Source: Alistipes sp. (GTDB lineage: Bacteria; Bacteroidota; Bacteroidia; Bacteroidales; Rikenellaceae). From it: a DNA stretch of 8,524 nucleotides. The notes below the pieces were generated by a model. That model was not told where the DNA came from. It saw only the letters and a list, made by a program, of their open reading frames with translations, and did no database searches. This document shows, in pieces, positions 1 to 5,709 of this stretch (position 1 is the stretch's first letter; the number at the start of each line of letters is the position of its first letter). The stretch is from positions 1 to 8,524 of the forward strand of contig JAFOCZ010000152.1 in assembly GCA_017380955.1 (NCBI GenBank). The letters run 5' to 3'. Made by a program: the position numbers and the translations under genes.

Positions 1-539
1 ATAATCTTAACTGAGAGGCCCTCAGTTGCCAACTCTACGAAGATATCTGCGCCATTGTCCTTAACCTCAATCTTTGAGTCAGCCGAGCGGAATACAAAGG
101 CAATGTGGGTAACCTTCTCGCTCTCAGGCACGTTATACCAAGCGTGAACACCACCCTTGATAACATAGTGCCAAAGGTTGCCCTCCTTCTTCTCGAGTTT
201 GCACTCAGGGATGTTTGTACCCCACTCTGCCAAGACGTGCTTCCAGTCGCCTGTAGTGGCGCTATCGGTTGTGAGCACACCGGTGTGAGCATATAACTCG
301 CCAGTGAAGCCCTCAGCAGCGGTACCAGCAGTGTTGAGGATAATGGTGATATCCTCGGTCATAGCCTCAGTTACGAATGCTGGGTCGGTAGAGATAAGTG
401 GATACTCCGATGGCTCGGGAGTAGGAGTTGGCGCTGGTGGGTTAGGATTGTCTGGCAAAATAAAGTTGTTATCCTTACCCGCACAACTCAACATTACGAT
501 GGACAAAAGCGCCATCATCAAAAAACGAAATGTTTTCAT
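1..539 (-). CDS. Surface lipoprotein, N-terminal part of a probable glycan-active (alpha-amylase-like) enzyme, cut by window edge
   Basis: I translated the minus strand from the ATG at 539. The frame stays open to the window edge, giving 179 codons, so the C-terminal part is missing. It starts with MKTFRF and a hydrophobic stretch ending MLSC, with Cys19 as the likely lipidated residue. The -3 position is Met, so the lipobox is slightly non-standard. A charged/polar GKDNN and a Pro-rich tether (about residues 29-47, PAPTPTPEP) follow, as in Bacteroidetes outer-membrane lipoproteins. Residues about 48-179 look like a beta-sandwich module, with features such as ELYAHTGVLTT, DWKHVLAEWGTN and HIAFVFRSADS. 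From memory this pattern occurs before the catalytic domain of Bacteroidetes GH13 alpha-amylase-family proteins. The catalytic domain lies outside the window, so the enzyme class is inferred. A starch/glycan-binding lipoprotein without a catalytic domain is the alternative. Confidence 0.8.
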   Translation of the reverse strand, partial: MKTFRFLMMALLSIVMLSCAGKDNNFILPDNPNPPAPTPTPEPSEYPLISTDPAFVTEAMTEDITIILNTAGTAAEGFTGELYAHTGVLTTDSATTGDWKHVLAEWGTNIPECKLEKKEGNLWHYVIKGGVHAWYNVPESEKVTHIAFVFRSADSKIEVKDNGADIFVELATEGLSVKI

Positions 540-581
540 AGTAGTGTGTGTATCTAAAACGTTAATATTGTTCCCGTGAAA

Positions 582-599
582 CTATGTATAAATACATAG
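582..599. repeat. 18-bp palindrome in the leader of the lipoprotein gene
   Basis: CTATGTAT at 582-589 and ATACATAG at 592-599 form a perfect 8-bp inverted repeat around two A residues. It lies just downstream of the predicted -7 element at 606-613 on the minus strand, so it falls at or right after the expected transcription start. It could be an operator for a dimeric regulator or a weak AU-rich hairpin at the mRNA 5' end. The palindrome is plain in the sequence; its role is inferred. Confidence 0.5.
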
Positions 600-605
600 A
601 CCTCG

Positions 606-613
606 CAAAGTTA
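606..613 (-). promoter_or_regulatory. Probable -7 promoter element for the lipoprotein gene
   Basis: On the minus strand this reads TAACTTTG, a full match to the Bacteroidetes -7 consensus TAnnTTTG. It gives a leader of about 60 nt before the ATG at 539. No good TTTG -33 element is visible. The T-run at 634-637, about 20 bases upstream, is the nearest candidate and overlaps the tail of the upstream terminator. Confidence 0.5.
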
Positions 614-637
614 CGCAAAAATTGACATATACGAAAA

Positions 638-665
638 CACCATCGGGGAAAATCGCCCGATGGTG
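638..665 (-). terminator. Hairpin terminator after the thioesterase gene
   Basis: CACCATCGGG (638-647) and CCCGATGGTG (656-665) form a perfect 10-bp, GC-rich stem with an 8-base loop. On the minus strand it is followed by TTTT (634-637) and starts about 25 bases after the thioesterase stop codon. On the plus strand a run of six T (669-674) follows the stem, so the structure could work in both directions. It probably ends the murA-tdk-tsaC-thioesterase transcript. Confidence 0.75.
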
Positions 666-689
666 CTATTTTTTGTATGAATGGGGATA

Positions 690-1103
690 TTATTGCTCCG
701 AATGGATGAGGTATTCGCTGAGTTTGTTGCGCCACTCCTCGGGCATTGCCACAGTCTGCTGGGTCTCAAAGTCGAAGGCAACCATCACCGAACTGCTCTC
801 GGTGAGGCACTTATCACCACGCATAATACGCTGGTGCAGAGTCATACTCTTGTTGCCGATGCGCGACACGTCGGTCACGACGACGATGTCATCCGTAAGG
901 CGCACCTGACCATAGTAGTCGGTGTGTGTCGATGCGGTGATGATGCGCAACTTGTCGAAGACGCCCGTGATACCCAACACCTGGGTGTAGAACGCCGTCT
1001 TACCCATATCGAAGTAACTCTGCTGCCAAATGTTGTTGACGTGCATAAACGAGTCCACATCCGAGAATCGCTTCTGCACCGGAGTTATGATTTGCTTTGC
1101 CAT
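690..1103 (-). CDS. Acyl-CoA thioesterase, hotdog fold (YbgC/FcbC-like)
   Basis: A 137-residue protein of the 4HBT hotdog family, which hydrolyses acyl-CoA or related thioesters in the cytoplasm. The family signature is at residues 12-24: R-F-S-D-V-D-S-F-M-H-V-N-N. Asp17 is in the position of the usual catalytic Asp, followed by the HVNN of the central helix. The length fits the family (about 130-145 residues). I chose the ATG at 1103 because the conserved sequence begins there. An upstream ATG at 1202 would add 33 residues that merely read through the intergenic inverted repeat. The gene follows tsaC across a 121-base gap and is followed by a terminator. The natural substrate cannot be told from sequence; many family members are annotated without one. 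The family is secure, the physiological role unknown. Confidence 0.88.
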   Translation of the reverse strand: MAKQIITPVQKRFSDVDSFMHVNNIWQQSYFDMGKTAFYTQVLGITGVFDKLRIITASTHTDYYGQVRLTDDIVVVTDVSRIGNKSMTLHQRIMRGDKCLTESSSVMVAFDFETQQTVAMPEEWRNKLSEYLIHSEQ

Positions 1104-1110
1104 AAAAGTC

Positions 1111-1219
1111 GAGGTGAAAGGTGAGAGGTGAAAGGTGAAAAGTAAGGTGTGCTTCGCACGAAATAGATATGCGCCGCAGGCTCCATACTTTTCAGTTTTC
1201 ACTTTTCACTTTTCAGTTT
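1111..1219. repeat. Imperfect inverted repeat filling the tsaC-thioesterase gap
   Basis: The arms at 1111-1144 and 1186-1219 are each 34 bases and match at 26 of 34 positions as an inverted repeat, counted by hand. Almost all differences are G/A. Each arm is itself built from short repeating units of the GTGAAAAGT / GGTGAAAG type. The 41-base centre holds a smaller palindrome, GTGC-TTC-GCAC. The element starts 5 bases after the tsaC stop and ends 7 bases before the thioesterase start, so it accounts for nearly the whole gap. It resembles the dispersed intergenic repeats of Bacteroidales genomes, but one window cannot show that it is dispersed. It may form a long hairpin in the mRNA between the two genes. 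Confidence 0.7.
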
Positions 1220-1224
1220 GTGTT

Positions 1225-1788
1225 TTACTGTCTAATAATCTTAATCTCAGAGTCTTCGCCGAAGGCAATGATAGAACTTGGCTTGAGCGTAGGCTTACCC
1301 TCGAAGCGTGGGTTTACGACATAGTCCACGCCGTCGATAATCTCCTGTACCACATCTCTGAGTCGCTTGGCGGTCTCCTCGCCAGAGATGTTTGCCGATG
1401 TAGAGACTATGGGCTTGCCAAACTTACGCAGCAACGCCTGACAGAAGTCGTGCTGAGGGATGCGGACACCGAGGGTCTGGGCCTCGGGGATGAGGCTTGG
1501 TGCAACACCCACAGCACCCGGAAGTATTGCCGTGAGAGGCTTGTCCGACAACTCCATAACCTCGAAGGCGATGCCAGGAGCACGGTTTACATAGCGCACA
1601 ATCATATCGGCATCGCGGCATAGGCACAACATAGAGTGCTTATCCTCGCTACGCTTTAGTTTGTAAATCTTCTGTACTGCCTCCTCGTTTGTGGCGTCGC
1701 AGCCTATGCCCCACACCGTGTCGGTAGGGTAGAGGATGATGCCTCCCGCGCGAAGCACCTCAACACACTGGTCTATAGCCTTTTGCAT
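1225..1788 (-). CDS. tsaC: L-threonylcarbamoyladenylate synthase (TsaC/YrdC/Sua5 family)
   Basis: This 187-residue protein makes threonylcarbamoyl-AMP from threonine, bicarbonate and ATP. That is the first step of the t6A37 modification of ANN-decoding tRNAs, completed by TsaBDE in the cytoplasm. The YrdC domain fills the protein: YPTDTVWGIGCDAT at residues 20-33, the basic KLKRSEDKH at 43-51, PLTAILPG at 84-91, GVRIP at 107-111 and the STSAN loop at 129-133. The length matches short TsaC proteins (about 190) and there is no C-terminal Sua5 domain. The start at 1788 lies 3 bases after the tdk stop, so the two are co-transcribed and perhaps translationally coupled. The related YciO subfamily is the only serious alternative; the motifs and usual Bacteroidetes annotation favour TsaC. 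Confidence 0.92.
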   Translation of the reverse strand: MQKAIDQCVEVLRAGGIILYPTDTVWGIGCDATNEEAVQKIYKLKRSEDKHSMLCLCRDADMIVRYVNRAPGIAFEVMELSDKPLTAILPGAVGVAPSLIPEAQTLGVRIPQHDFCQALLRKFGKPIVSTSANISGEETAKRLRDVVQEIIDGVDYVVNPRFEGKPTLKPSSIIAFGEDSEIKIIRQ

Positions 1789-1791
1789 ATC

Positions 1792-2361
1792 TTATTTCTT
1801 TCCTTTAAGTTCGTTAAAACAGTGACGGCAGATAGGCTGGTAGGTATCCTGAGCACCTAACAACACCTGCTTGTCATCCTCGGTAAGGCGGTGTGAGTGG
1901 TGTGCCAAATCGCCGCAGCGCACACAGATGGCGTGTACCTTGGTAACATACTCCGCCGTAGCCATAAGTGCCGGCATAGGACCAAAAGGTACACCCATAT
2001 AGTCCATATCCAAGCCCGCTACGATAACACGCACGCCGCTGTCGGCCAATGTGCGACATACATCCACGATGCCATCGTCGAAGAACTGCGCCTCGTCGAT
2101 ACCCACAACATCGACATCCGATGCCAGGAGCAGGATGTTCTGCGCCGACTCCACAGGCGTAGACTGTATGGCGTTTGAGTCGTGCGACACCACCTCTACG
2201 TCGGAGTAGCGAACGTCGATAGATGGCTTGAAAATCTCCACTTTGAGGTTTGCAAACTGCGCACGTTTCATACGGCGGATAAGTTCCTCGGTCTTACCCG
2301 AGAACATAGAGCCGCAGACAACCTCAATCCAACCCTTATGTTTGTTATTTTCTAAGAACAT
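1792..2361 (-). CDS. tdk: Thymidine kinase (type II, TK1-like)
   Basis: A 189-residue thymidine kinase of the zinc-containing TK1 family, which phosphorylates thymidine with ATP in the salvage route to dTMP. The Walker A loop is GSMFSGKT at residues 17-24. DEAQFF at 89-94 carries the probable catalytic base Glu90, and GLDMDYMGVPFG at 116-127 resembles the usual G-L-D-x-D-F segment. Two Cys pairs that would bind structural zinc are at 146/149 and 178/181. The length is usual for bacterial Tdk (about 190-200). It begins 24 bases after the murA stop and ends 3 bases before tsaC, so it is the middle gene of a tight group. I see no promoter of its own. Confidence 0.96.
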   Translation of the reverse strand: MFLENNKHKGWIEVVCGSMFSGKTEELIRRMKRAQFANLKVEIFKPSIDVRYSDVEVVSHDSNAIQSTPVESAQNILLLASDVDVVGIDEAQFFDDGIVDVCRTLADSGVRVIVAGLDMDYMGVPFGPMPALMATAEYVTKVHAICVRCGDLAHHSHRLTEDDKQVLLGAQDTYQPICRHCFNELKGKK

Positions 2362-2385
2362 TTTTTAGTATATATGCGTTTTTAG

Positions 2386-3696
2386 TTATTCATCCAATCT
2401 TATAATCTTAGCACCCAGTGCGTTAAGGCGTGTGTCGATATCGCGATAGCCACGGTCTATCTGCTCCACGTTGAGGATGGTGCTTGTACCCTCGGCGCTC
2501 ATAGCGGCAATAAGCAGTGCGATACCCGCGCGGATATCTGGCGATGACATATTCGCAGCACGCAGTGGCAAACGGTGGTCAAGACCTATGACTGTAGCAC
2601 GATGTGGGTCGCAAAGGATAATCTGCGCACCCATATCTATGAGTTTGTCGACGAAGAAGAGGCGGCTCTCAAACATCTTCTGGTGGATGAGTACCGAGCC
2701 CTTAGCCTGTGTTGCCACAACGAGGAATATCGAGAGCAGGTCGGGGGTGAGTCCTGGCCACGGAGCATCGGCGATGGTCATAATAGAGCCATCGATGAAA
2801 CTCTCGATGCTGTAGGTCTCCTGTGCTGGGATGTAGATATCGTCACCACGCTGCTCGAAGCGGATACCCATACGTGCAAACTGCGCAGGGATGATGCCGA
2901 GGTTGTCGTATGATACGTTCTTGATGGTGAGTTCCGAGCGTGTCATAGCCGCCATACCAATGAAACTACCCACCTCAATCATATCGGGAAGCATAGTGTG
3001 CTCCGTACCTCCGAGCGACTCCACGCCATCGATGGTGAGGAGGTTGGATGCTATACCCGAGATCTTTGCACCCATACGGTTGAGCATCTTGCACAACTGC
3101 TGGAGGTATGGCTCACAGGCTGCGTTGTATATCGTTGTGCGACCCTCTGCCAACACCGCTGCCATCACGATGTTTGCAGTACCGGTTACCGAAGCCTCGT
3201 CAAGGAGCATATATGTGCCCTTAAGTCTCTTAGCCTCCACAGTATAAAACTCCTCGCTGATGTCGAAGTTGAAGTCTGCGCCGAGTTTCTGGAATCCGAG
3301 GAAGTGGGTGTCGAGACGGCGACGACCAATCTTATCGCCACCAGGCTTAGGCATAAAGCCGATGCCGAAACGTGTCAAGAGTGGGCCAATCATCATCACC
3401 GAGCCACGCAGACGGCGACAACGCTTGTGGTAGTCGGCGCTACGCAGATACTCGAGGTCTACGTTGTCGGCCTGTATTGCGAAACTGTCGTCGGAGAGAC
3501 GCTCCACCTTCACGCCCATCCTCTGCAACAACTCCAGAAGTTGCATAACATCAGAGATGATAGGTACGTTGTGGAGCACCACGCGCTCCGAGGTGAGCAG
3601 TGTGGCACATATGATTTGCAGAGCCTCATTCTTAGCGCCCTGTGGTGTTATCTCGCCCTTTAGGTGGTGACCACCTTCAACAATAAATTTTGCCAT
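2386..3696 (-). CDS. murA: UDP-N-acetylglucosamine 1-carboxyvinyltransferase, Asp in place of the active-site Cys
   Basis: This 436-residue cytoplasmic enzyme transfers enolpyruvate from phosphoenolpyruvate to UDP-GlcNAc, the first committed step of peptidoglycan synthesis. Seen here are the N-terminal G-A-K-N-E (Lys22-Asn23), RGSVMMIGPLLTRFG (97-111), PGGDKIGRRRLD (118-129), the catalytic-site Asp319 in TPDLLS (E. coli Asp305) and DIRAG with Arg389 (E. coli Arg397). The residue matching E. coli Cys115 is Asp121, encoded by GAT at 3334-3336. Other bacteria with Asp there, such as Mycobacterium and Chlamydia, have active MurA that fosfomycin cannot alkylate, so this enzyme is probably fosfomycin-insensitive. 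It is slightly longer than the E. coli enzyme (419). It has its own likely promoter upstream and leads tdk and tsaC. EPSP synthase is the same fold but is excluded by the motifs. Confidence 0.97.
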   Translation of the reverse strand: MAKFIVEGGHHLKGEITPQGAKNEALQIICATLLTSERVVLHNVPIISDVMQLLELLQRMGVKVERLSDDSFAIQADNVDLEYLRSADYHKRCRRLRGSVMMIGPLLTRFGIGFMPKPGGDKIGRRRLDTHFLGFQKLGADFNFDISEEFYTVEAKRLKGTYMLLDEASVTGTANIVMAAVLAEGRTTIYNAACEPYLQQLCKMLNRMGAKISGIASNLLTIDGVESLGGTEHTMLPDMIEVGSFIGMAAMTRSELTIKNVSYDNLGIIPAQFARMGIRFEQRGDDIYIPAQETYSIESFIDGSIMTIADAPWPGLTPDLLSIFLVVATQAKGSVLIHQKMFESRLFFVDKLIDMGAQIILCDPHRATVIGLDHRLPLRAANMSSPDIRAGIALLIAAMSAEGTSTILNVEQIDRGYRDIDTRLNALGAKIIRLDE

Positions 3697-3750
3697 AGCG
3701 TTCTATTTTAGAGTGTTAGTGTTTATTTGCTTGTAACGGTTTTGTGACAT

Positions 3751-3763
3751 CACACGCCGTGTG
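3751..3763. repeat. 13-bp palindrome in the murA leader
   Basis: CACACG-C-CGTGTG is a perfect 6-bp inverted repeat with one central base. It lies between the predicted murA promoter (3788-3820) and the murA start at 3696, so it would be in the 5' untranslated region. It could be an operator or a small hairpin. At this size chance is also possible. Confidence 0.35.
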
Positions 3764-3787
3764 CTGGGTGGCGCTATGATGCTTCTG

Positions 3788-3820
3788 CGAAGGTACGAAA
3801 AATTCGCGAAGAACAACAAA
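3788..3820 (-). promoter_or_regulatory. Probable murA promoter
   Basis: On the minus strand TACCTTCG (3795-3788) matches the Bacteroidetes -7 element TAnnTTTG with one difference. TTG (3816-3814) lies 18 bases upstream and TTTG (3820-3817) 21 bases upstream, either of which fits the -33 element. The leader to the murA ATG would be about 80-90 nt. The 186-base gap that holds it shows no clear terminator for ung, so some readthrough from ung is possible. Confidence 0.55.
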
Positions 3821-3882
3821 TTATTTGCCCTAAAGTTTTCAACAAAATGCCTCCGCGTAAGAGACCTCCGCGCCGATGTGCT

Positions 3883-4548
3883 CTACCATTCAATCTCCTG
3901 CTTGCCGATGGAGCGGAGGTAGGCGTTTGCGGCGGAGAAGTGCTTGCAGCCGAAGAAACCACGATATGCCGATAGTGGCGATGGATGTACGGCTTTGAGA
4001 ATCAGGTTGTTGTTTGGGTTGGCGATAGCGCCCTTCTTCTGCGCATAACTACCCCAGAGCATATAGACAACACCCTGCTTGCGCTCTGCAATCGCACGAA
4101 CTACAGCATCGGTAAACTGCTCCCAGCCGTGACCAGCGTGTGATGCTGCGTTGTGGGCCCTGACGGTGAGCACGGCGTTCAGCAGTAGCACTCCCTGCTC
4201 TGCCCAGCGGTCGAGGTTTCCCGAGGTGGGGATAGGGGTGCCGATGTCCGTTGCCACCTCCTTGAAGATATTCTGCAGCGATGGTGGGTAGGGCACACCA
4301 TCGTTAACCGAGAAGCATAGTCCGTTGGCCTGTCCTGGGCCGTGATAGGGGTCCTGGCCTATGATTACGACCTTTAGGTCGTCGAAACGACACTTGTCGA
4401 AGGCGCGGAATATGTTGCCACCAGCGGGATATACCACGCCCGAGGCATACTCCTGCTTGACAAACGCCACAAGATTATCGAAATATGGTTTTGAGAACTC
4501 ATCGTTGAGGATTGCTTTCCAATCCTCGGCTATACGGACATCTGCCAT
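3883..4548 (-). CDS. ung: Uracil-DNA glycosylase, family 1
   Basis: A 221-residue family 1 (Ung) enzyme that removes uracil from DNA as the first step of base excision repair. The water-activating motif GQDPYHGPGQANG is at residues 64-76 with catalytic Asp66. The uracil-specificity segment (CFSV) follows at 78-81, and the DNA-intercalation loop HPSPLSAYRGFFG is at 188-200 with catalytic His188. PYPPSLQNIFKE at 86-97 is the Pro-rich loop. The length and all motifs are standard, and I see no anomaly. The ATG at 4548 is preceded by a good divergent promoter. It is transcribed toward murA, with a 186-base gap between them. The function is as secure as sequence alone can make it. Confidence 0.97.
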   Translation of the reverse strand: MADVRIAEDWKAILNDEFSKPYFDNLVAFVKQEYASGVVYPAGGNIFRAFDKCRFDDLKVVIIGQDPYHGPGQANGLCFSVNDGVPYPPSLQNIFKEVATDIGTPIPTSGNLDRWAEQGVLLLNAVLTVRAHNAASHAGHGWEQFTDAVVRAIAERKQGVVYMLWGSYAQKKGAIANPNNNLILKAVHPSPLSAYRGFFGCKHFSAANAYLRSIGKQEIEW

Positions 4549-4571
4549 AGTGTTGCATATTGGTTTTTGTA

Positions 4572-4602
4572 TTGCGAAGATAGAATATTTTTGCTACATT
4601 TG
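4572..4602 (+). promoter_or_regulatory. Probable promoter of the phosphatase-nitroreductase-galactosidase operon
   Basis: TTG at 4572-4574 is followed after 20 bases by TACATTTG at 4595-4602, a full match to the Bacteroidetes -7 consensus TAnnTTTG. The leader before the ATG at 4636 would be about 25-30 nt and is AT-rich. No other promoter is visible before the next two genes, so it probably drives all three. Confidence 0.65.
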
Positions 4603-4606
4603 CAAA
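4575..4606 (-). promoter_or_regulatory. Probable ung promoter
   Basis: On the minus strand TTTG (4606-4603) is followed after 20 bases by TATCTTCG (4582-4575), a one-mismatch form of TAnnTTTG. The leader to the ung ATG would be about 20-30 nt. It is interlocked with the plus-strand promoter at 4572-4602. Confidence 0.6.
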
Positions 4607-4635
4607 AAAACTAATTTATAGAATATATCTTAACT

Positions 4636-5697
4636 ATGCGTAGAATAATTGTAGCGCTTATAGCGCTTGTAGCAACCTTTAGCGCCTCGGCACAGGAGGT
4701 TAAGAATATCATCTTCCTCATTGGCGATGGTATGGGCTTGGCATCGGCAACGATGATGCAGTTGGAGAATAACTATGAGGAGACAATCTTCGACCGCGCG
4801 GAGAATATCGCCCTGCAGAAGACCTACTCGGCGGATAACCGTGTTACAGACTCTGCAGCGTCGGGAACGGCGTTGGCAACGGGATATAAGACCAATAACA
4901 CCTATCTTGGTGTTTTGGCCGATGGCACTGCGGTGGAGTCACTGATGGATGTTGCCAAGTGCGAGGGTAAGCGCACAGGTGTTGTGGTAACCACATATCT
5001 GCAGCACGCCACACCTGCGGCATTCTATGCCCACGTTGCAAGCCGCCACGAATATCTTGTTATCTCCGAGCAACTTCTCAATAGCAGCCTCGATGTTGCC
5101 ATCGGCGGAGGTCTCGCCTTTTTCGAGGAGTTGTATGGCGATGCGGTGGCGGAGCGTCTTGCTGCTCAGGGTTTTGCTCTTGCCGAGACTCTCGACGAGG
5201 TGCAGAATATTAGTGCTGATAGTCGTGTTATGGCGCTTGTGGCGGATAAGGAGGTTGAGGTGCGCAACGACGGCTATCTCGCCGATGCCACACGCGAGGC
5301 ATTGCGACGTTTGGACTCGGAGGAGGGTTTTGTGCTGATGGTAGAGGGCTCTATCATCGATGGTATGGGTCACGCCAACGATGCTCAGGCGCAGCAGCGT
5401 GAGATGCGTAGTTTTATGGAGGCTATGGAGGTGGCTGTGGAGTATGCGTCACAGCGTGATGATACGTTGGTTGTGGTGACTGGTGACCACGAGACCGGAG
5501 GATTGTCTATCGTAAGTTGCGATGCCGACTTCTGCCTCTCGGAGCAGGGTGTGGAGTATCGCTGGACTACAAATGGCCATTCGGGAACGATGTTGCCTAT
5601 CTATCTATATGGTGCAGGCGCTGAGCATATTAACGGCGTTATGGAGAACGCCGAGTTGGGTGCTGCGCTTCACAAATTGATATCTTCAAACCGCTAA
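4636..5697 (+). CDS. Secreted alkaline phosphatase (PhoA family)
   Basis: A 353-residue phosphomonoesterase of the alkaline phosphatase superfamily, exported to the periplasm. A signal peptide spans about residues 1-19 (MRRIIVALIALVATFSASA, cut before Gln20). IGDGMG (29-34) gives metal ligand Asp31. TDSAASGTA (71-79) gives nucleophile Ser73. QHATPAAFYAH (123-133) and Arg137 match the E. coli Asp153-Arg166 region, with His124 at the Asp153 position. EGSIIDGMGHAND (237-249) gives Glu237, Asp242 and His246. TGDHETGG (282-289) gives Asp284 and His285, and NGHSG gives His315. Ligands for two zinc ions and the third metal are all present. Gly243 follows Asp242 where other family members often have Lys, His or Trp. 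The protein is shorter than E. coli PhoA (about 470) but typical of the compact bacterial form. The nitroreductase gene follows 12 bases later. Confidence 0.93.
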   Translation: MRRIIVALIALVATFSASAQEVKNIIFLIGDGMGLASATMMQLENNYEETIFDRAENIALQKTYSADNRVTDSAASGTALATGYKTNNTYLGVLADGTAVESLMDVAKCEGKRTGVVVTTYLQHATPAAFYAHVASRHEYLVISEQLLNSSLDVAIGGGLAFFEELYGDAVAERLAAQGFALAETLDEVQNISADSRVMALVADKEVEVRNDGYLADATREALRRLDSEEGFVLMVEGSIIDGMGHANDAQAQQREMRSFMEAMEVAVEYASQRDDTLVVVTGDHETGGLSIVSCDADFCLSEQGVEYRWTTNGHSGTMLPIYLYGAGAEHINGVMENAELGAALHKLISSNR

Positions 5698-5709
5698 ACG
5701 AATCAGGCT

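Noticed and set aside
1104..1202. Upstream start for the thioesterase, giving 170 residues
   Set aside because: The 33 added residues only translate the intergenic inverted repeat and have no family similarity; the hotdog domain begins right after the ATG at 1103.
2998..3663. 221-codon open frame on the plus strand opposite murA
   Set aside because: It is antisense to a clear murA with all family motifs. Its translation shows no recognisable domain, and open antisense frames are common with this codon use.
3799..3810. TTCGCGAA palindrome followed by T-run on the minus strand
   Set aside because: An 8-base self-complementary word cannot form a terminator hairpin without a loop, and it lies inside the spacer of the predicted murA promoter.
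3850..3919. CCTCCGCG repeats as a possible ung terminator
   Set aside because: The copies at 3850-3857 and 3865-3872 are direct, not inverted. Pairing with GCGGAGG at 3913-3919 would need a 41-base loop reaching into the coding end, with no T-run at a suitable place.
4651..4677. Short tandem repeat TAGCGCTTA/TAGCGCTTG near the phosphatase start
   Set aside because: It encodes the hydrophobic core of the signal peptide (VALIALVA), where repetitive codons are expected.
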